Source: Lewinella sp. W8 (GTDB taxonomy: Bacteria; Bacteroidota; Bacteroidia; Chitinophagales; Saprospiraceae). From it: DNA of 64,000 nt. Positions within the stretch are counted from its first letter, which is position 1. Each line of letters starts with the position of its first letter. The translations under genes and the position numbers were made by a program. The stretch lies in NCBI RefSeq assembly GCF_004375085.3, contig NZ_SNAQ03000027.1:1-64000 (forward strand). The letters are read 5' to 3'. This document shows positions 1 to 7,717 of this stretch, piece by piece. The notes under the pieces were generated by a model. That model had not been told where the DNA came from, made no database searches, and worked only from the letters and a program-made list of their open reading frames with translations.

Positions 1-70
1 TGATAACTTTCCATTGGCTGTTGGTCAGCGGAGCATAACGCCTCTGCATGTTTTAATCGGTTTAGTCACC

Positions 71-334
71 TCATAAAACAGGCCAACAGCTGATTTTGTG
101 TCCCAATAAAATTCCCAAACAAGCTCTAAGATTCTCTTGAACCTGGATTACATTATTGTAATTTTCCAAGTAATATTTTATTTCTGGTTCTGATTTGACG
201 CTTCCTGAAGGTGTAAATATCCATAAAAGTATTGCAAATAGTAGTCCAAATAATGATATGGGAACTGTATTTTCTAAAATTACACCCCATTTGAACCATC
301 TAGATATTTTATCAATAGTGCTTTTATCTGACAT
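71..334 (-). CDS. small hypothetical membrane protein
   Basis: This 87-residue ORF has one clear hydrophobic segment (about residues 24-40, rich in Leu, Ile, Phe) after a charged N-terminus (MSDKSTIDKISRW), which suggests a single-pass inner-membrane protein. I recognise no family. It lies in a strongly AT-rich stretch unlike the rest of the window, so codon use differs from its neighbours and transfer is possible. The ATG at 334 is the only sensible start. It could also be a chance ORF in AT-rich DNA, because its C-terminal half has no motif. Confidence 0.45.
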   Translation of the reverse strand: MSDKSTIDKISRWFKWGVILENTVPISLFGLLFAILLWIFTPSGSVKSEPEIKYYLENYNNVIQVQENLRACLGILLGHKISCWPVL

Positions 335-672
335 GAGATCCTTTTAATTTAGATTGTGCTGGTTTATGGTGAATAGGTTGGCCTATTGTTACTTCTCTTA
401 GAACTTAATACTGGTTTAGCTTGGCAGAAAGCTTAACATCTAGGCTTGGAAGAATGCTTTAATTGACACATCACTCAATGGTCACATGAGTTGATCTAAT
501 CACTATGGTAGCTAGGGATAGGCATCAAGGGTTGGGTCTAAATGTAACATATAACTTGTCATCATATTTTATTGCATCAAAATAGCATTATTTCCAACAT
601 TCTTCTGAGGATTTTACCAACCTGTTGTCATACAGTTGCTTATGTAGACCTTCCGAGTCCCTCACTGCCCAC
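335..672. other. AT-rich intergenic stretch
   Basis: About 340 bases between the small membrane ORF and the terminator of the nuclease gene. It is markedly AT-rich. I see no ORF, tRNA or strong hairpin. The composition change at about 660 marks the edge of the AT-rich segment. Confidence 0.6.
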
Positions 673-675
673 CCC

Positions 676-713
676 AAAAGCCCGCTTCCACCCAGGTGGA
701 GGCGGGCTTTTCT
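676..713. terminator. bidirectional intrinsic terminator
   Basis: A near-perfect hairpin (agcccgc-t-tccacc, loop ca, ggtgga-g-gcgggct) is flanked by AAAA on the left and TTTT on the right. It can therefore end transcripts from either side. It lies directly downstream of the nuclease gene, which reads leftward. Confidence 0.85.
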
Positions 714-757
714 ATTATCGGTAAAACCCATAACAGCCTAAATCCTCAGCAGCAAAA

Positions 758-2002
758 TCACTCCCCAAAAACCCTAACCTCCCCCTCCCTTTCCAAATTA
801 ATCGTCGGCGTCCCGTTGAAATCCCGCACCTCACCACGCACGGCGATGACCTGCCCTTCGTAGGTGGCCTGGGGGTCGCCGGTGAAGTTGACGAGGTCCT
901 GCTTGCGGATGAAGACGGAGAAGAGCTGGTTGGGGAACTTTTTGTCCAGGTTGAGCCAGAGGTTGCCGCTGCGGGAGTAGCGGCTGCTAACGACCGTGCC
1001 GACAACCGTGACGGTGCGGCCGTTGCCCATCTGTTGTTTGGCCTGGACGGTGTTGAAGTGGCCGCGGGGCAGCGAGGGCGGGTAGATGGGGTCCACGTCA
1101 CCGGCCTTGACGGCCGGTAGCCAGTGGGCCTTGTCCAGGGTGGCTTCGATCGCGGACTGGTTGGCGATGCGGTTGAAGAAGTCCAGACCGGTGAGGGTCT
1201 CCACGGCGTCGACGGAGACGGCGTAGTGCTCGATGGGGTAGGCCAGGCGCTCGTTGGGCATGAGGAAACCGATGGCCTTGCCGGCCTCCAAATCCAACAC
1301 CACCTTGAAAAACTGCCGGGGGATGGATACTTGGTTAATTCCCCGCTCGATGACCGGGAGGTCATCCGTCAGTACGCCGCCGGTGACGACGTAGAGCTGG
1401 GTGGTGGGGTGTTCGAAGACGTAGCCCCGCAGCAGGCTTTCCAGCTCGGCCCAGCCCTCGCGGTTGAAGTCGGCTACCTGGGGCGACATATTGGAATAGA
1501 AGTAGCTTTCCGACAGGGCTTTGGCGGACCAGCGGAAGTCCGCCGAGGGCGCCAGGTGACCGCGGTCGTAGCCGAAGCCGTCGTAGTTGTAGTCGTCGGT
1601 GGTGCCGGGTTTGAGTTCCTTGAGGAAGTAGTCGGCCTCCACGGCCGTGCCCGTGGGGACTTTGGGGTCCACCCGGAAGTCGTTGCTGCGGTACTGCGTG
1701 CCGGAGATGATCTCCGGCGAGATCACGTGGGCCACCCAGCGGGCCTGCTCGTGGGACTCGCTGTACTCGAGCATCATGGCGCTGTGCTCGATCACGTTGT
1801 TGCCCGGCAGGCCGACGGCCCGCAGGTCGCGGCGGACCATCGCCAGGTGAATGTCCTCGATTTCGGCCACCACCCGGTCGCGTTGCTGCTCCAGCGCCTC
1901 CCGGCGGGCCTCGGCGTCGGCTAAACGATCATCCAGCGACTGGGCCAGGCCCAGGTTCACGGACAGCGCAAGAAAGAGGAGGAGGGTAAGGGTGCGAAGC
2001 AT
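758..2002 (-). CDS. secreted DNA/RNA non-specific endonuclease with C-terminal OB-like domain
   Basis: This is a 414-residue exported nuclease. A signal peptide (MLRTLTLLLFLALSVNLGLA) precedes a short charged coiled region (residues 25-60) and then a beta-beta-alpha-metal nuclease domain. The hallmark DRGH motif is at residues 146-149 (DRGHLAPSADF), with H149 the expected general base. SNMSPQ at 170-175 and FNREGW at 179-184 supply the expected Mg-binding Asn (N180). About 95 C-terminal residues form a beta-rich OB-like segment (VVGTVVSSRYSRSGNLWLNL), which may bind nucleic acid. A role in extracellular nucleic-acid breakdown or nutrient scavenging is inferred. The gene is monocistronic and ends at the hairpin at 676-713. 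Confidence 0.88.
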   Translation of the reverse strand: MLRTLTLLLFLALSVNLGLAQSLDDRLADAEARREALEQQRDRVVAEIEDIHLAMVRRDLRAVGLPGNNVIEHSAMMLEYSESHEQARWVAHVISPEIISGTQYRSNDFRVDPKVPTGTAVEADYFLKELKPGTTDDYNYDGFGYDRGHLAPSADFRWSAKALSESYFYSNMSPQVADFNREGWAELESLLRGYVFEHPTTQLYVVTGGVLTDDLPVIERGINQVSIPRQFFKVVLDLEAGKAIGFLMPNERLAYPIEHYAVSVDAVETLTGLDFFNRIANQSAIEATLDKAHWLPAVKAGDVDPIYPPSLPRGHFNTVQAKQQMGNGRTVTVVGTVVSSRYSRSGNLWLNLDKKFPNQLFSVFIRKQDLVNFTGDPQATYEGQVIAVRGEVRDFNGTPTINLEREGEVRVFGE

Positions 2003-2153
2003 AAGGATAACAGCGTAATCTGGAGGAAATAAGGGGAGTTGAAGTAGTAATGAACGTAAAGGAATAAAAATTTGATGGGTGGATGATTTTTTCCTTTTCC
2101 ATTAGCCCTCATCTTGAAGCTGTTCAGCTATTCGCTCCATCCCAGAGGATGCG

Positions 2154-2210
2154 GTAGCGCCGGATTTATCCGGTGAAAGGTTTTCGATCAACGGCTAAAG
2201 CCGTCGCTAC
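2154..2210. repeat. REP-like two-hairpin palindromic element
   Basis: An outer stem (GTAGCG at 2154-2159 with CGCTAC at 2205-2210) encloses two perfect hairpins, CCGGAT-tt-ATCCGG (2160-2173) and ACGGCT-aa-AGCCGT (2191-2204). The fold is a compact three-way junction typical of bacterial REP-type intergenic elements. It lies between two leftward genes. No transposase is nearby. I cannot tell whether further copies exist in the genome. Confidence 0.6.
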
Positions 2211-2246
2211 GGAAGTAATTTGTGTTGGCGTGAAGAGAAATTTCTC

Positions 2247-2307
2247 GGTTGGAGCGTGGCACCTATCCTGAAGGATTACCAATAGTATTATCAACACCGC
2301 TCCAACC
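2247..2307. repeat. inverted repeat with internal hairpins
   Basis: GGTTGGAGCG at 2247-2256 pairs with CGCTCCAACC at 2298-2307 and encloses 41 bases that contain a small ATCCT-ga-AGGAT hairpin. It sits about 40 bases from the two-hairpin element at 2154-2210, so this gap holds two adjacent palindromic units. It may form part of the same repeat family or the 3' structure of the gene at 2380-3468. Confidence 0.5.
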
Positions 2308-2379
2308 CATACCCCCGGCACCGGCGCTCCGCGCAATAAGTATGGTCTCACGCTTGCTGAACGTCCTTATCTCCTGGCC

Positions 2380-3468
2380 TCATTCCTGCTTCAGCATCCG
2401 CAGCGGGAAAGCGCCCCGCGGCCCCGCGAGCTGCACCAGGTAGATCCCTGCCGGAAGCGACTGCAAGGCCCGCAGCGGCATCCGGTGCGTGCCCGGTGGC
2501 CAGGGCTGGCGTGCACGCTCCCGGACCAGCATCCGGCCGGATACGTCCAGCACCTCGACGGAAAATTCGGTGGGCTCAAGGACCGTGAAGGTGAGCGTGG
2601 TGGTCGTCGATACCGGGTTGGGACTCACGCTGACCCCGGACAAAAAATTGGCCAGTGAGCGGTTGGCGGTAGTGCCGGACTGCACGAAATCGTCGTTGTT
2701 GCGGGGCAGCAGTTTCAGGTTGCCGCTGCCGTAGCTAATCAGGCCCGTGACGGACTGAAAGGCCGTGTCGGTGGTCACTACCCGGGCGGGCACGTTCAGG
2801 CGGCCATTGTTCGTGGCCCAGAACTCGTCGTTGATGTAGGACACGTTCAGGGAGGAAGACACCGAGGCGGTGGCTCGACCCGTCAATACCCGGCAGCCGG
2901 TCTGGGGGGTGGCGGGGTTGGTGCCGATGCGCCACTCCCCGAAGTTGTTGTTGACGTCGGCGTTGACTTCCACGACATGGATCAGTCCGCCCGGATTGCT
3001 AAACCTGACCAGCATGCCTTCGTACTGCTCGTTGGTGGCAAGGCCGTAGGTCGTGAACAGGGCGGGGTCCAGCTCCAGCGGCTCGATGGTGCCCGTGCCC
3101 GTCACGTTTACCTGGGAGATGTTTTCCAGGACGGTCATCCCGCCGACTTCATCCACCGTTCCGGTCACTTCGACTTTGTCGCCAATCGCCAGGCTGATGA
3201 GGTCGGGGCCGCCACTGACGAGGGGAATGCCGGCCCACTCCGTGGCCCCCTCCTGCTGGATGTAGATGTACCCCAGGTTGTCGGCTTCGGCCGAGGCGGT
3301 TACCACTCCCGTCACCGTCACCTCACTGCCCAGGAAGGTAGACGCGTCAGAGCCTCCTCCGATGTTGACCGTCTGAATGTCCACGATGGTGTTGGATTGA
3401 GCAAAGCCGGGCGGGGAAATGGTGCCGAGGAGGAGCAGGCAAATAAGGGTGATGGGTGGTGTTTTCAT
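2380..3468 (-). CDS. T9SS-exported OB-fold protein (DUF5689/YhcR-like)
   Basis: This is a 362-residue secreted protein. The signal peptide (MKTPPITLICLLLLGTISPPGFAQ) is followed by one or two OB-fold-like beta domains: the segment reading SEVTVTGVVTASAEADNLGYI, then GDKVEVTGTVDEVGGMTVL, resembles the nucleic-acid-binding folds found beside bacterial nucleases. The C-terminus (from VSVSPNPVS, about residue 280) is a T9SS type A sorting domain with the usual SPNP opening and an xxIYLVQL strand near the end. The preceding gene is a nuclease with a similar OB-like tail, so a shared extracellular nucleic-acid function is possible but inferred. The exact substrate is unknown. Confidence 0.75.
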   Translation of the reverse strand: MKTPPITLICLLLLGTISPPGFAQSNTIVDIQTVNIGGGSDASTFLGSEVTVTGVVTASAEADNLGYIYIQQEGATEWAGIPLVSGGPDLISLAIGDKVEVTGTVDEVGGMTVLENISQVNVTGTGTIEPLELDPALFTTYGLATNEQYEGMLVRFSNPGGLIHVVEVNADVNNNFGEWRIGTNPATPQTGCRVLTGRATASVSSSLNVSYINDEFWATNNGRLNVPARVVTTDTAFQSVTGLISYGSGNLKLLPRNNDDFVQSGTTANRSLANFLSGVSVSPNPVSTTTTLTFTVLEPTEFSVEVLDVSGRMLVRERARQPWPPGTHRMPLRALQSLPAGIYLVQLAGPRGAFPLRMLKQE

Positions 3469-3480
3469 GGTTGCTAGTGT

Positions 3481-3511
3481 TGTGCACCCCTAAAATACGG
3501 GGTTTCGCACA
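3481..3511 (-). promoter_or_regulatory. hairpin overlapping a candidate minus-7 box
   Basis: Just upstream of the OB-fold gene start, TGTGC (3481-3485) and ACCCC (3486-3490) pair with GGGGT (3499-3503) and GCACA (3507-3511), with a TTC bulge. On the minus strand the loop holds TATTTTAG, close to the Bacteroidota TAnnTTTG box. It could be an operator over a promoter or a 5'-UTR hairpin. Confidence 0.35.
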
Positions 3512-3549
3512 CTATCCTCAAGTCCGCGCGGCAAACGCCGGCGGCACCT

Positions 3550-4428
3550 TTATTTTCCAATCGACTCCCCCATCCGTACGAAGGTCTCGTAGCCCCGGCG
3601 GGTGTTCTCGAGGAGATCGGCGTCGATGGTCAGCCGCTCGCGGTCGGCGAGCACGACGATGCTGGAGCCGCCGAAGGCGAAGTAGCCCATTTCGTCGCCC
3701 TTCTGGCAGTGCTCTCCCGGAGCGTAGGTGGAGATGATGGAGCCCACCATGGCCGCGCCCACGGGCGCGAGGAGCACCCGGCCGTAGTCGGTGTCCTCCA
3801 GGAGGGTGTACTCCCGCTGGTTTTCGACGAAGACCTTCGCGAAATCGTGCACCAGGGCGTGGGGGGAAACGGACAGGTAGCCACCGTTGATGACCTGGCT
3901 CGCCGCGGGTGTGCCGGCACAGGGAAAGTGGTAGCGGTGGTAGTCGTTGGGGGCCAGCCGCAGGATGAGCATCACCGCGTCGTGGAAGCGCTCGGCCAGG
4001 GCCTTGTCCGCCAGGAAGTCCGGCAGCGTGAAGGCCCGTCCCTTGACGTAAAATTCGTTGACGCCGCTGGCGTTGTCGAAGGTCAGCAGTCGCCCGTCGC
4101 CGGGAGAGACGAAGCCCTCACCGATGGGGCGTACGCCCGGTTTCAGCTTGCGGTAGAAGAAGTCGTTGAAGGAGGTGAATTCCTCCAGGGATTTTTCGGC
4201 CTCGCTCAGATCGATGCCCAGGGACTCCACGAAGCCCGGGATGCGCTTGACCGAAGCGGGTTTGTCCATCCGCCGCCCGTATAGCTCGGTGAGGAACTTG
4301 CGCCGGGCCAGCGGCAGCACCACGCCGCGCCCCACGCTGGTGCCGTAGAGGAACTTCAAGAGTCCCTCGGCCGGCGGTGATTCCGTCAGCAGTTGGCCCG
4401 TGGCGCGGTCGACGTACTGAATTTGCAT
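3550..4428 (-). CDS. psd: phosphatidylserine decarboxylase
   Basis: This enzyme decarboxylates phosphatidylserine to phosphatidylethanolamine at the inner membrane. The 292-residue form starts at MQIQYVDRATG (4428); an upstream in-frame ATG adds 13 residues that do not resemble the family. Visible signatures are SFNDFFYRKL (87-95), SPGDGRL (108-114), DYHRYHFP (162-169) and the self-cleavage site GGSS (253-256), where the pyruvoyl group forms from the Ser after Gly254. In the common LGST version the last residue is Thr, so this is the GSS variant. The length and N-terminus fit the longer, Clostridium-like Psd type. It stands alone, divergent from the SDR gene. Confidence 0.93.
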   Translation of the reverse strand: MQIQYVDRATGQLLTESPPAEGLLKFLYGTSVGRGVVLPLARRKFLTELYGRRMDKPASVKRIPGFVESLGIDLSEAEKSLEEFTSFNDFFYRKLKPGVRPIGEGFVSPGDGRLLTFDNASGVNEFYVKGRAFTLPDFLADKALAERFHDAVMLILRLAPNDYHRYHFPCAGTPAASQVINGGYLSVSPHALVHDFAKVFVENQREYTLLEDTDYGRVLLAPVGAAMVGSIISTYAPGEHCQKGDEMGYFAFGGSSIVVLADRERLTIDADLLENTRRGYETFVRMGESIGK

Positions 4429-4553
4429 GCGTGATTGGTTAGGAGCGAAGCGCGTTGCCGGCGGCACCGGGGAAGCTACCCCTGCAGTACGCCGGTAACC
4501 CGCTCAGGGTTCAGCGGCAAAATTAAGTTTTTGTGGTGGGTTGGGATTTGCCG

Positions 4554-4627
4554 TGACCGCGAGGCCCTGGTTGTTGTACCCAACAACTGCAGACCTCGCT
4601 CGGGTAAGGAGGACCCTTCCAGGGCCC
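4554..4627 (+). repeat. structured dispersed repeat, copy 1 (variable hairpin)
   Basis: The order is: a 16-base flank (tgaccgcgaggccctg); a perfect hairpin GTTGTTG-tacc-CAACAAC; a 14-base flank (tgcagacctcgctc); and aggaggaccc-ttccagggccc. GCGAGG and CCTCGC in the flanks pair to form an outer stem. A second copy at 22547-22621 has identical flanks but an entirely different hairpin. Here it lies between divergent genes psd and the SDR gene. I recognise no known RNA family. Confidence 0.7.
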
Positions 4628-4731
4628 TTGGGGATTCCTTAGCCTTAGCCTCCGCCTTCTCCTCCCCCCAACAATTTCCTCCATCCTAAAACCCAAATCC
4701 TCCCTCCTTATGCTTACTTTGCCCTCCGCTG

Positions 4732-4748
4732 TTACTTTGCACCTGCGC
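4732..4748 (+). promoter_or_regulatory. candidate promoter/initiation motif
   Basis: TTACTTTG followed by CACCTGCGC lies about 50 bases before the SDR start. It resembles the Bacteroidota minus-7 box plus a downstream CACC initiation region. Similar strings precede several other genes in the window. Confidence 0.35.
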
Positions 4749-4797
4749 TCCGTCGCCCCAAAAGGAAGATAAACGCAGCCGGTGCCAACTTACGATC

Positions 4798-5628
4798 ATG
4801 TCCAACTACAAAAATAAAGTCGTCGTCATCACGGGCGCGGGATCCGGAATCGGCCAGGAACTAGCCATGCAATTTGCCGCCAAGGGTGCCATCCTGGCCC
4901 TCAACGACTGGAACGAGGAGGCCCTCAACCAAACCTGGGAGATTTTGCCCGAAGAAGCCCGCGGTCAGAAGGCGGCCTTCGACGTTGGCGACCGGCAGAG
5001 CGTGGAAGGCTTCGCCCAGCGGGTGCGCAAGGGACTGGGCCGGGTGGACATCGTGATCAACAACGCCGGCATGAGCGTGCAGCAAACCCCCGTGATTTAT
5101 TCGGAGGTGGAGCAGTACGAGCGCGTGATCCAGATCAATTTATGGGGCGTCATCTACGGCTCGCTGGCCTTCCTGCCCTACCTGCGGGAGCGCGAGGAGG
5201 GCGGCTGCCTGGTCAACATCAGCAGCGTCTTCGGCCTCTTCGGCTTCCCCGGCTCGGCGCCCTACAACGTGAGCAAGTTCGGGGTGCGGGGCTTCACCGA
5301 AACGCTGCGGGTGGAGATGCGCAGCACCAACCTCCAGGTCGTCTGCGTGCACCCCGGCGGCATCAAGACGAACATCGCCGAGAACATCGAATACGACAGC
5401 GAGGCGGAAAAGAAGCGCTTCGTCAACACCTTCAACAAGCAGGCCAAAACGACGGCCGCCGAGGCCGCGCGGGTCATCATCGACGGCATCAGCCGCGGCC
5501 GGAGCCGGGTGCTGATCGGCAGCGACGCCCGCTTCATCGACAAGATCACCCGCCTGATGCCCGCCAGTTACGAACGCATCCTGACGCGCTGGCTGAAGCC
5601 CGAACGCTTCCTGGCGCCACCAAAATAA
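4798..5628 (+). CDS. SDR family NAD(P)-dependent oxidoreductase
   Basis: This is a 276-residue classical short-chain dehydrogenase. The nucleotide-binding TGAGSGIG motif is at residues 12-19, NNAG follows beta-4, and the catalytic triad reads S143, Y156 and K160 (YNVSK). The C-terminal extension (residues 215-276, ending RFLAPPK) is longer than in minimal SDRs and resembles acyl/sterol-type members that contact membranes. The substrate cannot be predicted from the sequence. The gene is monocistronic, with a ~390-base gap to the amidohydrolases. Confidence 0.88.
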   Translation: MSNYKNKVVVITGAGSGIGQELAMQFAAKGAILALNDWNEEALNQTWEILPEEARGQKAAFDVGDRQSVEGFAQRVRKGLGRVDIVINNAGMSVQQTPVIYSEVEQYERVIQINLWGVIYGSLAFLPYLREREEGGCLVNISSVFGLFGFPGSAPYNVSKFGVRGFTETLRVEMRSTNLQVVCVHPGGIKTNIAENIEYDSEAEKKRFVNTFNKQAKTTAAEAARVIIDGISRGRSRVLIGSDARFIDKITRLMPASYERILTRWLKPERFLAPPK

Positions 5629-6015
5629 TGGCCGACCGTCAACATCTCGGCCAAAATTGCCTTATATCCGGGGTGGCTACTTCCAGCACGATGGAATAGT
5701 CTGCCATTTTTTTTCTTTCTTGTGCGTTGCTTCCCGCCGGACAGACTGACCGGTGAAAAATTTTGTGGGTGGGTCCCGGATAGTTTCATGACCAGGACAT
5801 TTGCCATGAGATACTTACGCGACAGCCCGTGGGCGACGGCCCCGAGTTCCGTAATGCTCGTCGGGGTCGCTGTTTTTAAGAAAATGCAGCGGCGCGCAGG
5901 TGCCTTGTTTCCGCTCAGGACGCCATGTTTTTTGCTCCACTCACCCATTAAACCATTTGCCCCAACGCTAGCCAACGGGAGGTGCTACATTCAACTCAAA
6001 ACCAAATTGCACGAA
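5629..6015. other. intergenic region with an orphan terminator
   Basis: This 387-base gap contains no convincing protein gene. An open frame continuous with the amidohydrolase begins at 5722, but its product lacks a signal peptide and looks random. A hairpin followed by T residues (5834-5876) could end the SDR transcript or a short RNA made from this gap. Confidence 0.5.
5834..5876 (+). terminator. candidate intrinsic terminator
   Basis: GCGAC-gg-CCCCGA pairs with TCGGGG-TCGC across a 15-base loop and is followed by TGTTTTT. It lies about 200 bases after the SDR stop, which is far for that gene alone. Confidence 0.5.
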
Positions 6016-7689
6016 ATGACCAAGCTTGCCTTAAGCTGGTCGTCGTTGTTGCTCTTGCTGCTCTTGCCCCTGGTGGGCTTCAGCCAGAACAGCGCCGATG
6101 ACCGTCCCCCGGTGACCGGGGCGTACTTTATCCAAAACGCCCTGGTCGTCACCCAACCCGGGGCCGAACCCACCATGAGCAATGTCCTGATCCGCGACGG
6201 CCTCCTGGCCGGCATCGGGAAGAACATTACCGCTCCCGCCGACGCCAAGGTGATGAAGGGGGACTCCCTCTACGTCTACGCCGGTTTTATCGACGGCCTC
6301 TCCCACGTGGGCGTACCCAAGCCCAAGGACGATGACCGCCCCCGCTACGAAGGCTACCCCGGCACCGCCCCCAACGACGTGGCGGGCATCCAGCCCGATC
6401 GGTCCGTAATGGAGATGATCAAAGCCAGCGATAAGTCCGTAGAAGAAATGCGGAAACTCGGCTTCACGACCGCCCACGTGGTGCCCCACGGCAACATGCT
6501 GCCCGGTCAGGGCGCCATCATCCAGCTCGGCGGCGACGTGGCCAACGACATGGTCATCCGCAAGGGAACTTCCCTCTTCGCCCAGTTCGTGGGCGGCCGC
6601 CGGGTGTACCCGGCTACCGACATGGCCATCATGTCCAAATTCCGGGAGCTCTACAAGCAGGCCGAGCAGGCCAAGACCCACGCCGCACGCTACGCCAAGA
6701 ATCCCCGCGGCATGGCGCGCCCGGAAACGGACGCCGTGCTGACGGCCTTTGACGCCAGCATCGATAAGAAGCGGCCCATCTTCTTTGCCGTAGACAACGT
6801 CAAGGAAATGCACCGCGCGATGACGCTGCAGAAAGAACTCGGCTTTCCCCTCGTGCTGGCCAACGTCAGCGACGGCTTCCGCGCCATGGACATGCTGAAA
6901 TCTTCCGGCACACCCCTGTTCCTGAGCATGGAGTTGCCCGAAGACAAGGCCGGTAAGAAGAAAAAGGACGACGAGAAGGAGGAAGATCCGGTGAAGGCCA
7001 AGATGGAAGAACGCCGGATGGCGGCCATGAAGGACTACGTCGGCCAGGCCGCCATGATGGCCAAGGCGGGTGTGCCCTTCGGGTTCTCCAGTATGGAAGT
7101 AAAGGCTAAGGACGTGCGGGGTAACCTGGAGCGCATGATCGGGGCCGGCCTGACGGCCGACCAGGCCCTGGCCGCCCTGACGACCACCCCCGCCAAAATG
7201 CTCGGCCTGTCCGACATGCTGGGCACGGTGGAAAAGGGCAAGATTGCCAACCTGGTGATTTCCGATAAGCCCTACTTCGAGAAGGGAGCCAACGTCCGCT
7301 ACGTTTTTGTGGACGGCATGCCCCACGAATATGAGGTGAAGAAAAAGAAGACCAAGAAGGCCGGAGATGCTAACGCCACGGCGAAGGCCGCCGGCAGCTG
7401 GTCGGTGGAAATCGACGCCCCCGGCCAGGACGGCGACGTGGAGATGACCATTACCGGAGAGCCCGGTGACTTCAGCGGAAGCTTGTCCTTTGGCGGAGAG
7501 TCCACCAGCCTGTCGGCCATCGAACTGGACGGCAACACGCTGACCTTCGAAGCCAAGATTGACGCCGGAGGCCAGTCGCTGCCCCTGAGTTTCGAGGTCG
7601 TCATCGACGGCGACAGCTTCGACGGTTCCGTAACCGCGGGCAGCTTCGGCACCTTCGACGTGGAGGGCAGTCGCAAAGACCCCGAGTAA
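6016..7689 (+). CDS. exported amidohydrolase-like protein with degenerate metal site
   Basis: The start at 6016 is chosen because it begins a signal peptide (MTKLALSWSSLLLLLLLPLVGFSQ); the longer upstream frame is implausible. The 557-residue product shows the amidohydrolase plan: an N-terminal beta strand region (NALVVTQPGAEPTMSNVLIRDG), a TIM-barrel core, and a closing LGLSDMLGTVEKGKIANLVISD strand. The usual DxHxH reads DGLSH, so the first metal-binding His is missing. A Lys/Glu-rich insert lies near residue 317. After a KKKKTKK linker, the last ~95 residues form a separate beta-rich domain. It is the first of three tandem homologues, 28 bases from the next. Hydrolysis of an imide or peptide-like bond is doubtful here. 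Confidence 0.8.
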   Translation: MTKLALSWSSLLLLLLLPLVGFSQNSADDRPPVTGAYFIQNALVVTQPGAEPTMSNVLIRDGLLAGIGKNITAPADAKVMKGDSLYVYAGFIDGLSHVGVPKPKDDDRPRYEGYPGTAPNDVAGIQPDRSVMEMIKASDKSVEEMRKLGFTTAHVVPHGNMLPGQGAIIQLGGDVANDMVIRKGTSLFAQFVGGRRVYPATDMAIMSKFRELYKQAEQAKTHAARYAKNPRGMARPETDAVLTAFDASIDKKRPIFFAVDNVKEMHRAMTLQKELGFPLVLANVSDGFRAMDMLKSSGTPLFLSMELPEDKAGKKKKDDEKEEDPVKAKMEERRMAAMKDYVGQAAMMAKAGVPFGFSSMEVKAKDVRGNLERMIGAGLTADQALAALTTTPAKMLGLSDMLGTVEKGKIANLVISDKPYFEKGANVRYVFVDGMPHEYEVKKKKTKKAGDANATAKAAGSWSVEIDAPGQDGDVEMTITGEPGDFSGSLSFGGESTSLSAIELDGNTLTFEAKIDAGGQSLPLSFEVVIDGDSFDGSVTAGSFGTFDVEGSRKDPE

Positions 7690-7717
7690 CCACCGCCCCA
7701 ATCCAAAAAAAAGAATC

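Noticed and set aside
1124-1924. 266-residue plus-strand ORF opposite the nuclease
   Set aside because: Antisense shadow rich in Gly/Val/His/Asp; the minus-strand frame has DRGH and a signal peptide.
4554-4627. Integron attC site
   Set aside because: A variable internal palindrome recalls attC, but the conserved flanks do not match the RYYYAAC/GTTRRRY core sites and no integrase or cassette array is present.
5722-6015. N-terminal extension of the first amidohydrolase
   Set aside because: It contains a terminator hairpin and gives a non-conserved leader before an otherwise perfect signal peptide at 6016.
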